A stretch of DNA of 10,343 bases from an uncultured Phycisphaerales bacterium (GTDB lineage: Bacteria; Planctomycetota; Phycisphaerae; Phycisphaerales; UBA1924), in contig CALMQD010000350.1 of NCBI GenBank assembly GCA_937871415.1, positions 1 to 10,343 of the forward strand, read 5' to 3'. Shown here one piece after another: positions 1-8,110 of this stretch (position 1 is the first letter of the stretch; each line of letters starts with the position of its first letter). The notes below the pieces were generated by a model. That model had not been told where the DNA came from. It was given only the letters and a program-made list of their open reading frames with translations, and made no database searches. The translations under genes and the position numbers were made by a program.

Positions 1-1
1 T

Positions 2-850
2 CAGCTCTCCAGCGGCGACCGCGAGGCCGGCGGCCTGCCCGAAGTCTTCACCGGCTGCGGCGCGATCATCCGGCGCGACGCCTTCCTCTCCGCCGGCGGG
101 TACGACGCCGCATTCGGCTACTACGCCGAGGAATACGACCTCGCCGCACGCCTCATCCTCATGGGCCTGCGCATCGAGACCGACCTCGCCGCACGCTTCG
201 AACACGCCAAAGTCGGCGCCGGGCGCGACATGGACCTCATCCTCGCGCGCCTCGTCCGCAACAACGCCTGGGTCGCGCAGCGCTACGCCCCCGTCGGCCT
301 CCGGCGAGACGAAATCCGGCGCACCGTCGAACGCTACCGCGCCATCGCCGCGAAAGAACGCGCAGTGGACGGCTTCGACCGCGGCCTGCGCGAGACCCTC
401 CACACCCTCCGCCGCCAGGCCCGGCGCAGCATGAACCCACGCCAGTGGGACCGCTTCACCGGCAAGAGCGCCGCCCGCCGCGGCCTGCTCGCCGCCTTTT
501 CCGGCCAAACCCCCGCCGCGCGGGGCCAGAGCGTCCGCGGCTTCGCCCGCGCCTCGGTCGTCCCCGGCGGGCGGGCGGGCGACGGCGGCACGAAGAACCA
601 GCACCTCATCGTGGAAGCACTCAGCGATATCGGGGTGGAGATCGTCGCGCCGGGCTCAGGCGAAGACGTCCGCGTCGTCGGCACGCTCAGCCCCGGCCCG
701 ATGCTCGACGCGCTCGACGGCGCCGGCTCGTTCATGACGCCCACCATCGGCGCGTGGCGTCCCGTCGACTCGCGCCGCGCGCCCGCCGACATTCAGATCG
801 CTCCCGATCGCGCCGCAAGCAAGGCCGCCGGCCTCACCGCTCGCCGATGA
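2..850 (+). CDS. Family 2 glycosyltransferase, C-terminal part (5' end outside window)
   Basis: The frame is already open at the left edge, so the start and the N-terminal nucleotide-sugar-binding half are missing; 282 residues are visible. Residues 17-28 (TGCGAIIRRDAF), the GGYD at 32-35 and the acidic EEYDL at 43-47 form the acceptor-side block of GT-A fold, family 2 glycosyltransferases, and the acidic cluster matches the usual position of the catalytic base. FEH at 66-68 is the common strand after it. In this family the enzyme transfers a sugar from a nucleotide donor to a glycan or lipid; donor and acceptor cannot be told from this part. A helical Arg-rich stretch follows (about 70-190), then a compact tail (about 195-265) rich in Val and Gly that I cannot assign. 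It reads towards the carbamoyltransferase gene and the two 3' ends overlap by 17 bp. An in-frame ATG at 161 is internal to the conserved block and is not the start. Confidence 0.85.
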   Translation, partial: QLSSGDREAGGLPEVFTGCGAIIRRDAFLSAGGYDAAFGYYAEEYDLAARLILMGLRIETDLAARFEHAKVGAGRDMDLILARLVRNNAWVAQRYAPVGLRRDEIRRTVERYRAIAAKERAVDGFDRGLRETLHTLRRQARRSMNPRQWDRFTGKSAARRGLLAAFSGQTPAARGQSVRGFARASVVPGGRAGDGGTKNQHLIVEALSDIGVEIVAPGSGEDVRVVGTLSPGPMLDALDGAGSFMTPTIGAWRPVDSRRAPADIQIAPDRAASKAAGLTARR

Positions 851-2618
851 CCTGCGCCTTGGCGGCCAGGTCCGCCGGCTTCTCGTACCAGAAGGGCCCG
901 AGCGCCAGCGCGTCCATCTTGGTCCGCGCGAAGCACGCGATCGCCTGCTCGGGCGTGTGCACGATGGGCTCGTTCTCGTTGAAACTCGTGTTGAGGATCA
1001 CCGGGATGCCCGTCCGCTCGCCGAAGGCCTTGATGAGGTCGTAGTACAACTCGTTCTGGTCGCGCCGCACGGTCTGCACGCGCCCGGTGTTGTCCTCGTG
1101 GTTCACCGCCGAGAGCCGCTCACGCCACTCCGGGCGCGTCTTGTAGACGATGTTCATGAACGGCACCGGGTGCTTGCCCTCCCAGATGTCGCCCAGGCGT
1201 TCTTCGAGCACCGCCGGCGCGAACGGCCGGAACGGCTCGCGGTTCTTGATGCGCGCGTTGAGGATCGCCTTCATGTCCGGCCAGTTCGGGTTCGCCAGGA
1301 TCGAGCGGTTGCCCAGCGCGCGAGGGCCCCATTCCTCGCGCCCCTGGAACCAGCCGACGATCTTGCCCGAGCAGAACGCGTCGAGCGTCGTCTTGATGAG
1401 GTCCTCGCGCGACAGCCGCTTGAACGGCATCCCGCTGGCCTTCACCGCCGCCTCGATCTCCGCGTCGCTGTAGCCCGTGCCCCAGTACGCCTGCGAGACC
1501 TCCGGTCCGCGCGTCACGCCCAGTTTGCTGTACAGCACGTAGCACGCCGCGCCCGCGCCCGTGCCGTCGTCGCCCGCCGCCGGGTGGATGTACACCCGGT
1601 CCGCCAGGCCCTCCATCACCACACGCCCGTTCGCCACGCCGTTGAGCGCGCACCCGCCCGAGAGCACCAGGTCGCGGCAGCCGGTCTTCTCCACCGCGTG
1701 CCGCACGATCTCCATGTAGATCTCTTCGAACCGGCGCTGCGTGCTCGCCGCGATGTCGTGGTCGCGCTGCGTCAGCGGTTCCTTCCGCCCGCGCGCCGGG
1801 CCGAACATCTTCTCCAGCCGGTCCGACCACATCTTCGGCATCACGATCTCGCCGTCGACCAGGTTGCCGAACCGGCGCGTCGCCGTGTCCTGGATCTCCG
1901 AGTAACTCGTGAACACGTCCGTGTCCATGCGGACGCCCTTCTCCGGGTCCCACGTCACGAGTTTGCGCAACTGCTCGAGGTACACCGGTTGCCCGTAGGC
2001 CGCCAGCCCCATCACCTTGTACTCCTCCCCGAACTTGTTGAACCCGATGAACCCGCACATCGCCGTGTAGAAAATCCCCAACGAGTGCGGCGGGTGCGTG
2101 CGGTGCAGGATCTGGATCTCCTTGCCCTCGCACTTGGCGATCATCACCGAGCACCAGTCGCCCGAGCCGTCGATCGACACCGCCGCCGCCTTCTCGAAGT
2201 TCGAACAGAAGTACGAACTGGCGATGTGCGCCAGGTGGTGCTCGACGTTGTGGGTGTTGAAGCGGCAGTCCGCCTCGTTCACGCCCATCTGCACGTGCAG
2301 CGCGTCCGACCGCTCGCGGTTCACGTCGAACCGGATCTTCGCGAGGTTGAAGCCCACACGCGGGTTCTTCGCGATGAACGCCAGCTTCGCGCCCTTGTTC
2401 GCGAACGGGTCGCGCGCAAACGCCAGGTCGGTCACGTCGCGGATCGACGCCCCCGCGATCCGCAGCACCTCCTGGATCGCCTGCCTCGGGAAGTCCGAGG
2501 AGTGCTTCTTGCGGTTGATCCGCTCCTCGCAGATCGCCGCCACCATCCCGTGCTTGTTCATCAGCACCGCGGACGAGTCGGCGTGGAGGGAGTTCAGGCC
2601 AAGGACGAGTGGATCCAT
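834..2618 (-). CDS. NodU/CmcH-family O-carbamoyltransferase
   Basis: Enzymes of this family move the carbamoyl group of carbamoyl phosphate to a hydroxyl of a sugar, antibiotic or Nod factor, through a carbamoyl-adenylate made with ATP. The protein has 594 residues, a normal length. The N-terminal Kae1-like domain (about 1-365) has EERINRKKH at 31-39, the HHLAH metal-ligand motif at 127-131, an IDGSGD Asp at 150, SGGCALNGVANGR at 320-332 and a GDDG Asp pair at 350-351. The C-terminal YrdC-like domain (about 410-580) has GREEWGPRALGNRS at 426-439, FRPFAPAVL at 463-471 and NTSFNENEP at 543-551. All key motifs are intact, so it should be active; the acceptor is unknown. I chose the ATG at 2618 because family members begin almost at once with the ...LGLNxxHxDSS strand. 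An in-frame GTG at 2630 would add four residues; neither has a clear Shine-Dalgarno. carB lies 358 bp upstream on the same strand and could supply the substrate. Confidence 0.93.
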   Translation of the reverse strand: MDPLVLGLNSLHADSSAVLMNKHGMVAAICEERINRKKHSSDFPRQAIQEVLRIAGASIRDVTDLAFARDPFANKGAKLAFIAKNPRVGFNLAKIRFDVNRERSDALHVQMGVNEADCRFNTHNVEHHLAHIASSYFCSNFEKAAAVSIDGSGDWCSVMIAKCEGKEIQILHRTHPPHSLGIFYTAMCGFIGFNKFGEEYKVMGLAAYGQPVYLEQLRKLVTWDPEKGVRMDTDVFTSYSEIQDTATRRFGNLVDGEIVMPKMWSDRLEKMFGPARGRKEPLTQRDHDIAASTQRRFEEIYMEIVRHAVEKTGCRDLVLSGGCALNGVANGRVVMEGLADRVYIHPAAGDDGTGAGAACYVLYSKLGVTRGPEVSQAYWGTGYSDAEIEAAVKASGMPFKRLSREDLIKTTLDAFCSGKIVGWFQGREEWGPRALGNRSILANPNWPDMKAILNARIKNREPFRPFAPAVLEERLGDIWEGKHPVPFMNIVYKTRPEWRERLSAVNHEDNTGRVQTVRRDQNELYYDLIKAFGERTGIPVILNTSFNENEPIVHTPEQAIACFARTKMDALALGPFWYEKPADLAAKAQVIGER

Positions 2619-2976
2619 GGTCGAGTGCACCAGGTGAGAGGGATCGGAACGGTCAAAGCGGCTCAGCGGAAGGGGATGAGTTTAGCGCCCGCCCCTCGCC
2701 GACCGGCCTCCCGCCGATCGATCCGGGGTGAACCCACACGCACCCGTCCCCGCCGGCGAAACACCGATTTCCGCCGCCGGGAAGAGGTTCTATCGGCCAA
2801 TCGCTCCGCCAAGATGGGGCGTAAAGCCTCCGCCCCGGGGAAGCGCGCTTCATGCGCCAACAGGCGCACCGGAATCTCCGGGACGGCACGAGCCACCGGA
2901 ATAGGTGCGGCATAACCGCCAGAGGGACCCGGCGATCGCCGCGCCCGACGTCCACACCACCTTCGCCCGTCCGCCC
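2619..2976. other. Intergenic region between carB and the carbamoyltransferase gene
   Basis: This 358-bp stretch follows the carB stop and precedes the carbamoyltransferase start, both on the minus strand. I see no convincing gene. A minus-strand frame of about 100 codons crosses it, but its Arg/Gly/Pro/Cys-rich translation resembles nothing I know and it has no good ribosome binding site. It holds small inverted repeats around 2816-2868 but none followed by a T-run on the minus strand, so no intrinsic terminator for carB is visible. The promoter of the carbamoyltransferase gene may lie here, but no clear -35/-10 pair could be picked out. Confidence 0.6.
2816..2868. repeat. Cluster of three small inverted repeats
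   Basis: Three perfect dyads sit within 53 bp. GGGGCG at 2816-2821 pairs with CGCCCC at 2831-2836 (9-nt loop). GAAGCGCGCTTC at 2840-2851 is a 12-bp palindrome. TGCGCC at 2853-2858 pairs with GGCGCA at 2863-2868 (4-nt loop AACA). They lie about 200-250 bp upstream of the carbamoyltransferase start. They could be protein-binding dyads or structure in the 3' tail of the carB transcript. Short dyads are expected by chance in DNA this G+C-rich, so function is not established. Confidence 0.45.
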
Positions 2977-5900
2977 TCAGCCCCGCTTCGGCGCAAGCCG
3001 CTCCCGGAACTCCTGCATCGGCGCGACGTGCCAGTCCTCCGCCTGCAGCGCCGCGATCGCCTTCACCGCCGCCTGCATCCCCGGCACCGTCGTGATCATC
3101 GGGATCCCGAACTTCACCGCCGCCGAGCGGATCTTCCCCTCGTCCGTCTGCCACCCCGTCCGGCTCGGCGTGTTCAGCACCAACTGCACCTTGCCGTCGG
3201 TCATGAAGTCGATGACGTGCGGCCGGACGCCGGCGTCGAGCTTCGGGATCACCGAGCACTCCACGCCGTTCTGCTTCAGGTGCCCGCCCGTGCCGCCCGA
3301 GCACAGGATCTGGAACCCCAGCCCCTGCAACTGCCGCGCGATCGCGAGCGCGTGACCCCGGTCCGACTCCTTGACCGACAGGTACACCGCCCCGCTCCGC
3401 GGCAGGTGCGTTCCGCCCCCCATCAGCCCCTTGGCGAAGGCCACCGGGAACTGATGATCGATCCCCATCACCTCGCCCGTCGAGCGCATCTCGGGCCCGA
3501 GCACCACGTCCACTCCCGGGAACTTCGCGAAGGGGAACACGCTGACCTTCACCGCGTACACCGCGCCCTCGCGCGAGTCGCTCGTGTCCTGCACGCCCAG
3601 CTCGTCGAGCGTCCTGCCCATCATCACCCGGGCCGCGAGGTTCGCGAACGGCCTGTGCTTGGCCTTCGAAACAAACGGCACCGTGCGCGACGCGCGCGGG
3701 TTGACCTCGAGGATGTAGATCCGGTCGTCCTTGATCGCCAACTGCACGTTCATCAGCCCGTTGACCTTGAGCGCCCCGGCCAGGCTGTGCCCGATCGCGC
3801 GGATCCGCTGCACAACCTCCGGGCTCAGGCTCCACGGCGGGATCGTGCACGACGAGTCGCCCGAGTGAATCCCCGCGTGCTCGATGTGCTCCATCACGCC
3901 GCAGATCACCGAGCGCGCCGTGTGCCCGGCCTTGTCCCTGCCCGACGGCGGATAGTCCGCCAGCACGTCGACGTCGACCTCGGTCGCGTCCGACAGGAAG
4001 CGGTCGATGAGCACCGGCGCATCGTCCAGGTCGCTGATGATCGCGGCCGAGTTCATGTAGTTCGTCAGCGTCCGCTCGTCCGAGCAGATCTCCATCCCGC
4101 GCCCGCCCAGCACGTACGACGGACGCACCAGCACGGGATAGCCGATCCGGTCCGCGATCGCCACCGCCTGCGGGATCGTCCGCGCGATGCCCGACGGCGG
4201 CTTCTCCAGCCCCAACTGCACCAGCAGCGCGTCGAACCGGTCGCGGTCCTCCGCCAGGTCGATCGAGTCCACGCTCGTGCCGATGATCGGCGCGCCCGCC
4301 TTCACCAGGCCCTTCGCCAGGTTCAGCGGCGTCTGCCCGCCGAACTGCACGATCAACCCGTGCACCCGCCCGGACGAGGACTTGAGAGAGCCGCCGTTGA
4401 GGCGCTCCACCACGTTCAGCACGTCCTCGAGCGTCAGCGGCTCGAAGAACAGCAGGTTGCTCGTGTCGTAGTCCGTGCTCACCGTCTCCGGGTTCGAGTT
4501 GATCATCACGCTCTCGAAGCCCAGGTCACGCGCCGCGAAACTCGCGTGCACGCAGCAGTAGTCGAACTCGATCCCCTGACCGATGCGGTTGGGGCCGCCG
4601 CCGAGGATGATCACCTTCTGCTTGTCGCTCACCCGGATCTCGTCGTCGAGCATCGCCCGGCCGTTCACCATCGTCGGGCGCTCGTACGCCGAGTAGAAGT
4701 ACGGCGTCGCGGCGTCAAACTCCGCCGAGCACGTGTCCACCAGTTTGTACACGGGCTCGACGCCCAGCCGCTTGCGCGACTCGCGCACCTTCAGCACCGT
4801 GTCGGGCGTGATGTTGCCCAGGTACAGGTTCGCCAGCTGTGCATCCGAGAAGCCCAGCTGCTTGGCCTTCCACATGAGCTCCGGCGTCACGTTCTCCAGT
4901 TCCGCCGCGTCGAGCAGTTCGTCCTCGAACGCCACGATCCGCGCGATGGTGTCGAGGAAGAACCGGTCGATCCGCGTGAGTTCGTGGATCTGCTCGACGT
5001 TGTAGCCGAGCTTGAGCGCGTAGCGGATGTAGAACAGCCGCCCCTGGCTCGGCACGCTCAGTTTCCGCTGCAGTTTGTCGTCGGGGATCGGCCACTCGAC
5101 GACCTCGCCGTCGGCGGTGCGGATCTCGGGGATCACGCCCTCCGCGCCCGACGTCTCGGGGTTCAGGCGCGCGCCCTGCCCCTCGCCCACGGGCAGCGCC
5201 GTCGCCGCCGTCGTGTCCCACGGCTCCGAGGCCAGCTGCTGCGCGCCGATCGCGCGCAGCGCCGTCAGCCACTTGTCGTTCTTGTCCAGCCCCAGCCCGA
5301 ACCGCTTGACCTCCATCGAGCGGATGGCTTTCTGCAGGCTCTCCGCCAGCGTCCGCCCGATCGCCATCCCCTCGCCCACGCTCTTCATCTGCGTCGTCAG
5401 CGTCTCGTCCGCCTCGCGGAACTTCTCGAACGTCCAGCGCGGGATCTTCGTCACCACGTAGTCGATCGCCGGCTCGAAGCACGCGCTCGTCGTCCCCGTG
5501 ATGTCGTTCCGCAGCTCGTCCAGCGTGAACCCCACCGCCAGCTGCGCCGCGATCTTCGCGATCGGGAAGCCCGTCGCCTTGCTCGCCAGCGCGCTCGAAC
5601 GCGACACGCGCGGGTTCATCTCCACCACCACCATCTCGAAGGGCAGGACCCCGTCCGCGCCCGGCTTGGGGTTCGGGTTCACCGCGAACTGCACGTTGCT
5701 CCCGCCCGTCTCGACCCCCACCGCACGCATGATCGCCATCGCGGCGTCACGCATCGCCTGGTATTCCTTGTCCGTCAGCGTCAGGATCGGCGCCACCGTG
5801 ATCGAATCGCCCGTGTGCACCCCCATCGGGTCCATGTTCTCGATCCCGCACACGATCACGCAGTTGTCCTTGCGGTCGCGCACGACCTCGAGCTCGTACT

Positions 5901-6618
5901 CCTTCCACCCCAGCACCGACTGGTCGATCTGCACCTGCGTGATCGGGCTCATCCGCAGCCCGCGCTGCACGATCTCCTCGAACTCCTCCTGGTTGTACGC
6001 GATCCCGCCCCCGGAGCCCCCGAGCGTGAACGCCGGGCGGATGATCGCCGGCAGCCCGATCTCCTTCAGGAACTCGCGCGCCTCCTCGATCGTCGTCACG
6101 GTCTTGGCCTTGGGCATCTTCAGGCCCAGGCCCTCGCAGATCTCCTTGAACGCCTGCCGGTCCTCGGCGCGATGGATCACCTGCCGGTTCGCGCCGATCA
6201 TCTCGACGCCGAACTCCTTGAGCGTGCCGTTGTCGTAGAGCGCGCAGGCGCAGTTCAGCGCCGTCTGGCCCCCGAGCGTCGGCAGGATCGCGTCGATCCG
6301 CGTCGCGCTCGCCCCGACATCCTTCCCGTTCCTCCCCGCCGAGCCCGCGGCCCGCGCGCCCGCGCCGCCGTAGTACTCCGTCTCGATCACCTTCCGCACC
6401 GCCTCCGGCGTGATCGGCTCGATGTACGTCCGATCCGAGAACTCCGGGTCGGTCATGATCGTCGCCGGGTTCGAGTTCACCAGGACCACCCGGTACCCCA
6501 GCGCCTTGAGCGCCTTGCACGCCTGCGTGCCCGAGTAGTCGAACTCGCACCCCTGCCCGATGACGATCGGCCCGGAGCCCAGGACGAGGATGGTCTTGAT
6601 GTCGGTGCGCTTGGGCAT
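2977..6618 (-). CDS. carB: Carbamoyl-phosphate synthase large subunit
   Basis: CarB uses two ATP, bicarbonate and ammonia passed from the glutaminase subunit CarA to make carbamoyl phosphate for arginine and pyrimidine synthesis. The 1213-residue protein shows the full duplicated architecture. The first ATP-grasp half (about 1-440) starts with [20 protein letters not shown] (11-30) and contains [11 protein letters not shown] (112-122) and [10 protein letters not shown] (333-342). An oligomerisation region follows (about 445-660). The second half (about 665-1060) contains [17 protein letters not shown] (671-687), FGGQTPLN (759-766) and [16 protein letters not shown] (971-986). The C-terminal MGS-like allosteric domain (about 1075-1205) is complete. 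It is about 140 residues longer than the E. coli enzyme because of several surface-type insertions, notably near 83-107 and 458-512. The ATG at 6618 opens the canonical [14 protein letters not shown] start and has a GGGAG box 5 nt upstream; a 40-residue in-frame extension to 6738 is low-complexity and unlikely to be translated. carA is not in the window. Confidence 0.97.
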   Translation of the reverse strand: MPKRTDIKTILVLGSGPIVIGQGCEFDYSGTQACKALKALGYRVVLVNSNPATIMTDPEFSDRTYIEPITPEAVRKVIETEYYGGAGARAAGSAGRNGKDVGASATRIDAILPTLGGQTALNCACALYDNGTLKEFGVEMIGANRQVIHRAEDRQAFKEICEGLGLKMPKAKTVTTIEEAREFLKEIGLPAIIRPAFTLGGSGGGIAYNQEEFEEIVQRGLRMSPITQVQIDQSVLGWKEYELEVVRDRKDNCVIVCGIENMDPMGVHTGDSITVAPILTLTDKEYQAMRDAAMAIMRAVGVETGGSNVQFAVNPNPKPGADGVLPFEMVVVEMNPRVSRSSALASKATGFPIAKIAAQLAVGFTLDELRNDITGTTSACFEPAIDYVVTKIPRWTFEKFREADETLTTQMKSVGEGMAIGRTLAESLQKAIRSMEVKRFGLGLDKNDKWLTALRAIGAQQLASEPWDTTAATALPVGEGQGARLNPETSGAEGVIPEIRTADGEVVEWPIPDDKLQRKLSVPSQGRLFYIRYALKLGYNVEQIHELTRIDRFFLDTIARIVAFEDELLDAAELENVTPELMWKAKQLGFSDAQLANLYLGNITPDTVLKVRESRKRLGVEPVYKLVDTCSAEFDAATPYFYSAYERPTMVNGRAMLDDEIRVSDKQKVIILGGGPNRIGQGIEFDYCCVHASFAARDLGFESVMINSNPETVSTDYDTSNLLFFEPLTLEDVLNVVERLNGGSLKSSSGRVHGLIVQFGGQTPLNLAKGLVKAGAPIIGTSVDSIDLAEDRDRFDALLVQLGLEKPPSGIARTIPQAVAIADRIGYPVLVRPSYVLGGRGMEICSDERTLTNYMNSAAIISDLDDAPVLIDRFLSDATEVDVDVLADYPPSGRDKAGHTARSVICGVMEHIEHAGIHSGDSSCTIPPWSLSPEVVQRIRAIGHSLAGALKVNGLMNVQLAIKDDRIYILEVNPRASRTVPFVSKAKHRPFANLAARVMMGRTLDELGVQDTSDSREGAVYAVKVSVFPFAKFPGVDVVLGPEMRSTGEVMGIDHQFPVAFAKGLMGGGTHLPRSGAVYLSVKESDRGHALAIARQLQGLGFQILCSGGTGGHLKQNGVECSVIPKLDAGVRPHVIDFMTDGKVQLVLNTPSRTGWQTDEGKIRSAAVKFGIPMITTVPGMQAAVKAIAALQAEDWHVAPMQEFRERLAPKRG

Positions 6619-6623
6619 GCCCG

Positions 6624-6628
6624 CTCCC
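6624..6628 (-). promoter_or_regulatory. Shine-Dalgarno of carB
   Basis: On the minus strand GGGAG lies 5 nt before the ATG at 6618. This box fixes the carB start at the conserved MPKRTD rather than at the upstream in-frame ATG. It is the clearest ribosome binding site in the window. Confidence 0.7.
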
Positions 6629-6630
6629 AG

Positions 6631-6647
6631 GGCGAGAGATTCTCGCC
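6631..6647 (-). promoter_or_regulatory. Hairpin just upstream of the carB ribosome binding site
   Basis: GGCGAGA (6631-6637) and TCTCGCC (6641-6647) are perfect complements with a 3-nt loop. In the carB transcript this 7-bp hairpin would end two bases before the GGGAG box. It could affect ribosome access or mRNA stability. No alternative pairing partner that would make a switch was identified, so regulation is inference only. Confidence 0.4.
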
Positions 6648-6704
6648 GCTCGCCGTGCGGGTTGGACGCTCTCGAGCGGCCACCTTGGCCCTCGGTCCCG
6701 CGCC

Positions 6705-6723
6705 GCGGGCCCTCCTGGCCCGC
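6705..6723 (-). promoter_or_regulatory. Second hairpin in the carB leader
   Basis: GCGGGCC (6705-6711) and GGCCCGC (6717-6723) form a perfect 7-bp stem with a 5-nt loop, about 90 nt upstream of the carB start. It has no following T-run, so it is not a standard terminator. It lies in the leader only if transcription starts to its right. Confidence 0.3.
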
Positions 6724-6795
6724 TCCCGCCGTGCGCAAACTCGCAGACGATAGGGGGCAACCGCCGACCGAGAGTGCTCCCGAACTGAAAATCGC

Positions 6796-6831
6796 ACAAA
6801 AGCAACAGCCCCGGCCTTTCGACCGGGGCTG
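6796..6831 (-). terminator. Intrinsic terminator after the PEP-CTERM gene
   Basis: CAGCCCCGG (6806-6814) pairs perfectly with CCGGGGCTG (6823-6831) around an 8-nt loop. Read on the minus strand, the 9-bp stem is followed directly by TTGCTTTTGT. It lies about 60 bp beyond the stop of the gene ending at 6894 and before the carB leader, so it should insulate carB from that gene. Confidence 0.8.
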
Positions 6832-6893
6832 CTCGTTTCACAGTCTGCGGTTCCGCGGCGTCCTCCGCCGACCGAACCGGTCGATCGCCTGCA

Positions 6894-7808
6894 TCAGGCC
6901 CGACGACGACGGGCCGCGATCAGCCCGGCCATCGCCAGAACGCCCGCGCCCGCCGGGGCCGGAACGTTGATGTTCACGCGCAGCGAACCCGTCGACTGCG
7001 ACGTCGACGAAGCGCCGAACGCGTTGCCGAACGTGCCGTTGAAGCCCGTCGCGGCGATGTAGTACGTGCCCGCCGCCAGTTCGCCCGGGGCGAACGACAG
7101 CCCGCTCAGCAGGATGTCGTTGTCGAAATCGATGTCATCGTTCGAGTCGATGAGCGCGCCGGCCGAGTTGTACAGCGCGATCTCCGTGTCGTCCGGAGCC
7201 CCGAACACGCTGGGGGTCAGCGTCGAACCCAGCGTGTCGATCGACAGCGGGCTCACGCCGTCATACTCGAACGAGTACCAGTGGACTTCCCCGGCCGCGA
7301 GCTGGTTCTTCTCCGTCGCCGAGCCGCTCACCGCGCCGAAGTCGTGGAGCGTCGTCGGGGCCGTGATCGCGGCCATGCCGAGCGTGATCGAGATGTTGTT
7401 CCAGTTCGCGCTCGAACCGCCGAAGGTCTGCTGCATCTGGAAGAACAGCGGGTCGCCGCCGGTGTAGGGCGTGTCGAGGAACCCGGTCCAGGTCAGGGTC
7501 ACCGGGTTGCCGTTGCCCGCGCCGTTCGAGGCCGAGCCCGGATCGGCGTAGAACAGCGCGCCGCTCAGCGACGCCTGGTTCGTCAGCGCGAAGATCGCCT
7601 CTTCCGACCACGGACCGCCGGAGAGCGCCGACCACTGCACGCTCACGCTGTACGACGTGTACACGCCCGCGGGCGCGCCCGTCAGCGCGACGTTGCTGAT
7701 CGTGCTCGACACAACCTGGTTGAACGACGGGAACGTGAAGTCCGCCGCCATCGCCTGGGCGCTGAGCGCCGCCCCGGCCAAGAGACCCAAAGTCATCGCC
7801 TTACGCAT
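6894..7808 (-). CDS. Secreted protein with PEP-CTERM-like (VPAP) sorting tail and PPC-like domain
   Basis: The 304-residue protein starts with a Sec signal peptide (MRKAMTLGLLAGAALSAQAMA, cleavage probably after residue 21 or 22). Residues 23-150 form an uncharacterised, Ser/Thr/Asn-rich, probably beta-sandwich segment. Residues about 155-280 resemble the bacterial pre-peptidase C-terminal (PPC/DVUA0089-like) fold: HWYSFEYDG at 176-184, DDTEIALYNSAGALIDSNDD at 206-225 and LAAGTYYIAATGFN at 244-257. The Asp-rich run at 221-231 could bind calcium. The tail has VPAP at 282-285, a hydrophobic helix at 286-299 and RRRR before a final Ala, the tripartite layout of exosortase-processed PEP-CTERM proteins with VPAP in place of VPEP. 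The protein is therefore likely exported and anchored or released at the cell surface. Function is unknown. The ATG at 7808 is chosen because it opens the signal peptide; the frame stays open upstream to 8027 without coding character. It is flanked by terminators and appears monocistronic. Confidence 0.85.
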   Translation of the reverse strand: MRKAMTLGLLAGAALSAQAMAADFTFPSFNQVVSSTISNVALTGAPAGVYTSYSVSVQWSALSGGPWSEEAIFALTNQASLSGALFYADPGSASNGAGNGNPVTLTWTGFLDTPYTGGDPLFFQMQQTFGGSSANWNNISITLGMAAITAPTTLHDFGAVSGSATEKNQLAAGEVHWYSFEYDGVSPLSIDTLGSTLTPSVFGAPDDTEIALYNSAGALIDSNDDIDFDNDILLSGLSFAPGELAAGTYYIAATGFNGTFGNAFGASSTSQSTGSLRVNINVPAPAGAGVLAMAGLIAARRRRA

Positions 7809-7810
7809 CG

Positions 7811-7829
7811 TTTCTCTCTCTTCTCTTCC
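7811..7829 (-). promoter_or_regulatory. Purine-rich ribosome binding region of the PEP-CTERM gene
   Basis: On the minus strand a 19-nt uninterrupted purine run (GGAAGAGAAGAGAGAGAAA) ends two bases before the ATG at 7808. It includes GAGAG/GGAAG pieces that could pair weakly with the anti-Shine-Dalgarno, and it supports this start. There is no single canonical AGGAGG. Confidence 0.45.
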
Positions 7830-8087
7830 GCCGAGTCTCTCTCGCCGCGCCCGCTCCCGACGGTGGAGCCGCCACGGTGCCGGGCTCGACATTGCGCCCG
7901 GTCGGTCAGTGCATCCGGCTTGTCGTTGGAGGCGGCGAGCGGCGACGAACAATCGCGCGCCAATCACTCCCTCTCGCTCCAAGTCGGACCGGCAAACCAT
8001 ACCCCCGGTTAGAGGCGGGTGTTGCAATCTTCTTCGGTTTCAGGGGTTTATGACATCTATTTGGTCAGGGGATTTACTGGCGCACGC

Positions 8088-8110
8088 CACTCCTCGCGGC
8101 GAGATGAGTG
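8088..8110. repeat. Bulged inverted repeat in the gap
   Basis: CACTCCTCG (8088-8096) pairs with CGAG (8100-8103) and GAGTG (8106-8110), leaving a 3-nt loop CGG and a 2-nt AT bulge. The nine pairs could form a hairpin or an operator-like dyad about 280 bp upstream of the PEP-CTERM gene start. No T-run follows, so it is not a terminator. Confidence 0.35.

Noticed and set aside
957..2915. Plus-strand open frame of about 650 codons opposite the carbamoyltransferase gene
   Set aside because: Same Arg/His/Val-rich antisense composition; the opposite strand encodes an intact, clearly recognisable enzyme.
2653..2955. Minus-strand 100-codon frame in the gap after carB
   Set aside because: Arg/Gly/Pro/Cys-rich translation without known features or a ribosome binding site; best taken as non-coding.
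6619..6738. 40-residue N-terminal extension of CarB from the ATG at 6738
   Set aside because: Low-complexity Gly/Arg sequence; the ATG at 6618 has a GGGAG box and matches the conserved CarB N-terminus.
2905..6753. Plus-strand open frame of more than 1280 codons opposite carB
   Set aside because: Its translation is dominated by Arg, His, Val, Asp and Leu with no recognisable domain. It mirrors the codon bias of carB, where stops are rare opposite G+C-rich third positions. carB itself has every expected motif.
7809..8027. 73-residue N-terminal extension of the PEP-CTERM protein
   Set aside because: It would bury the signal peptide inside the protein; the purine-rich ribosome binding region just before 7808 supports the shorter form.
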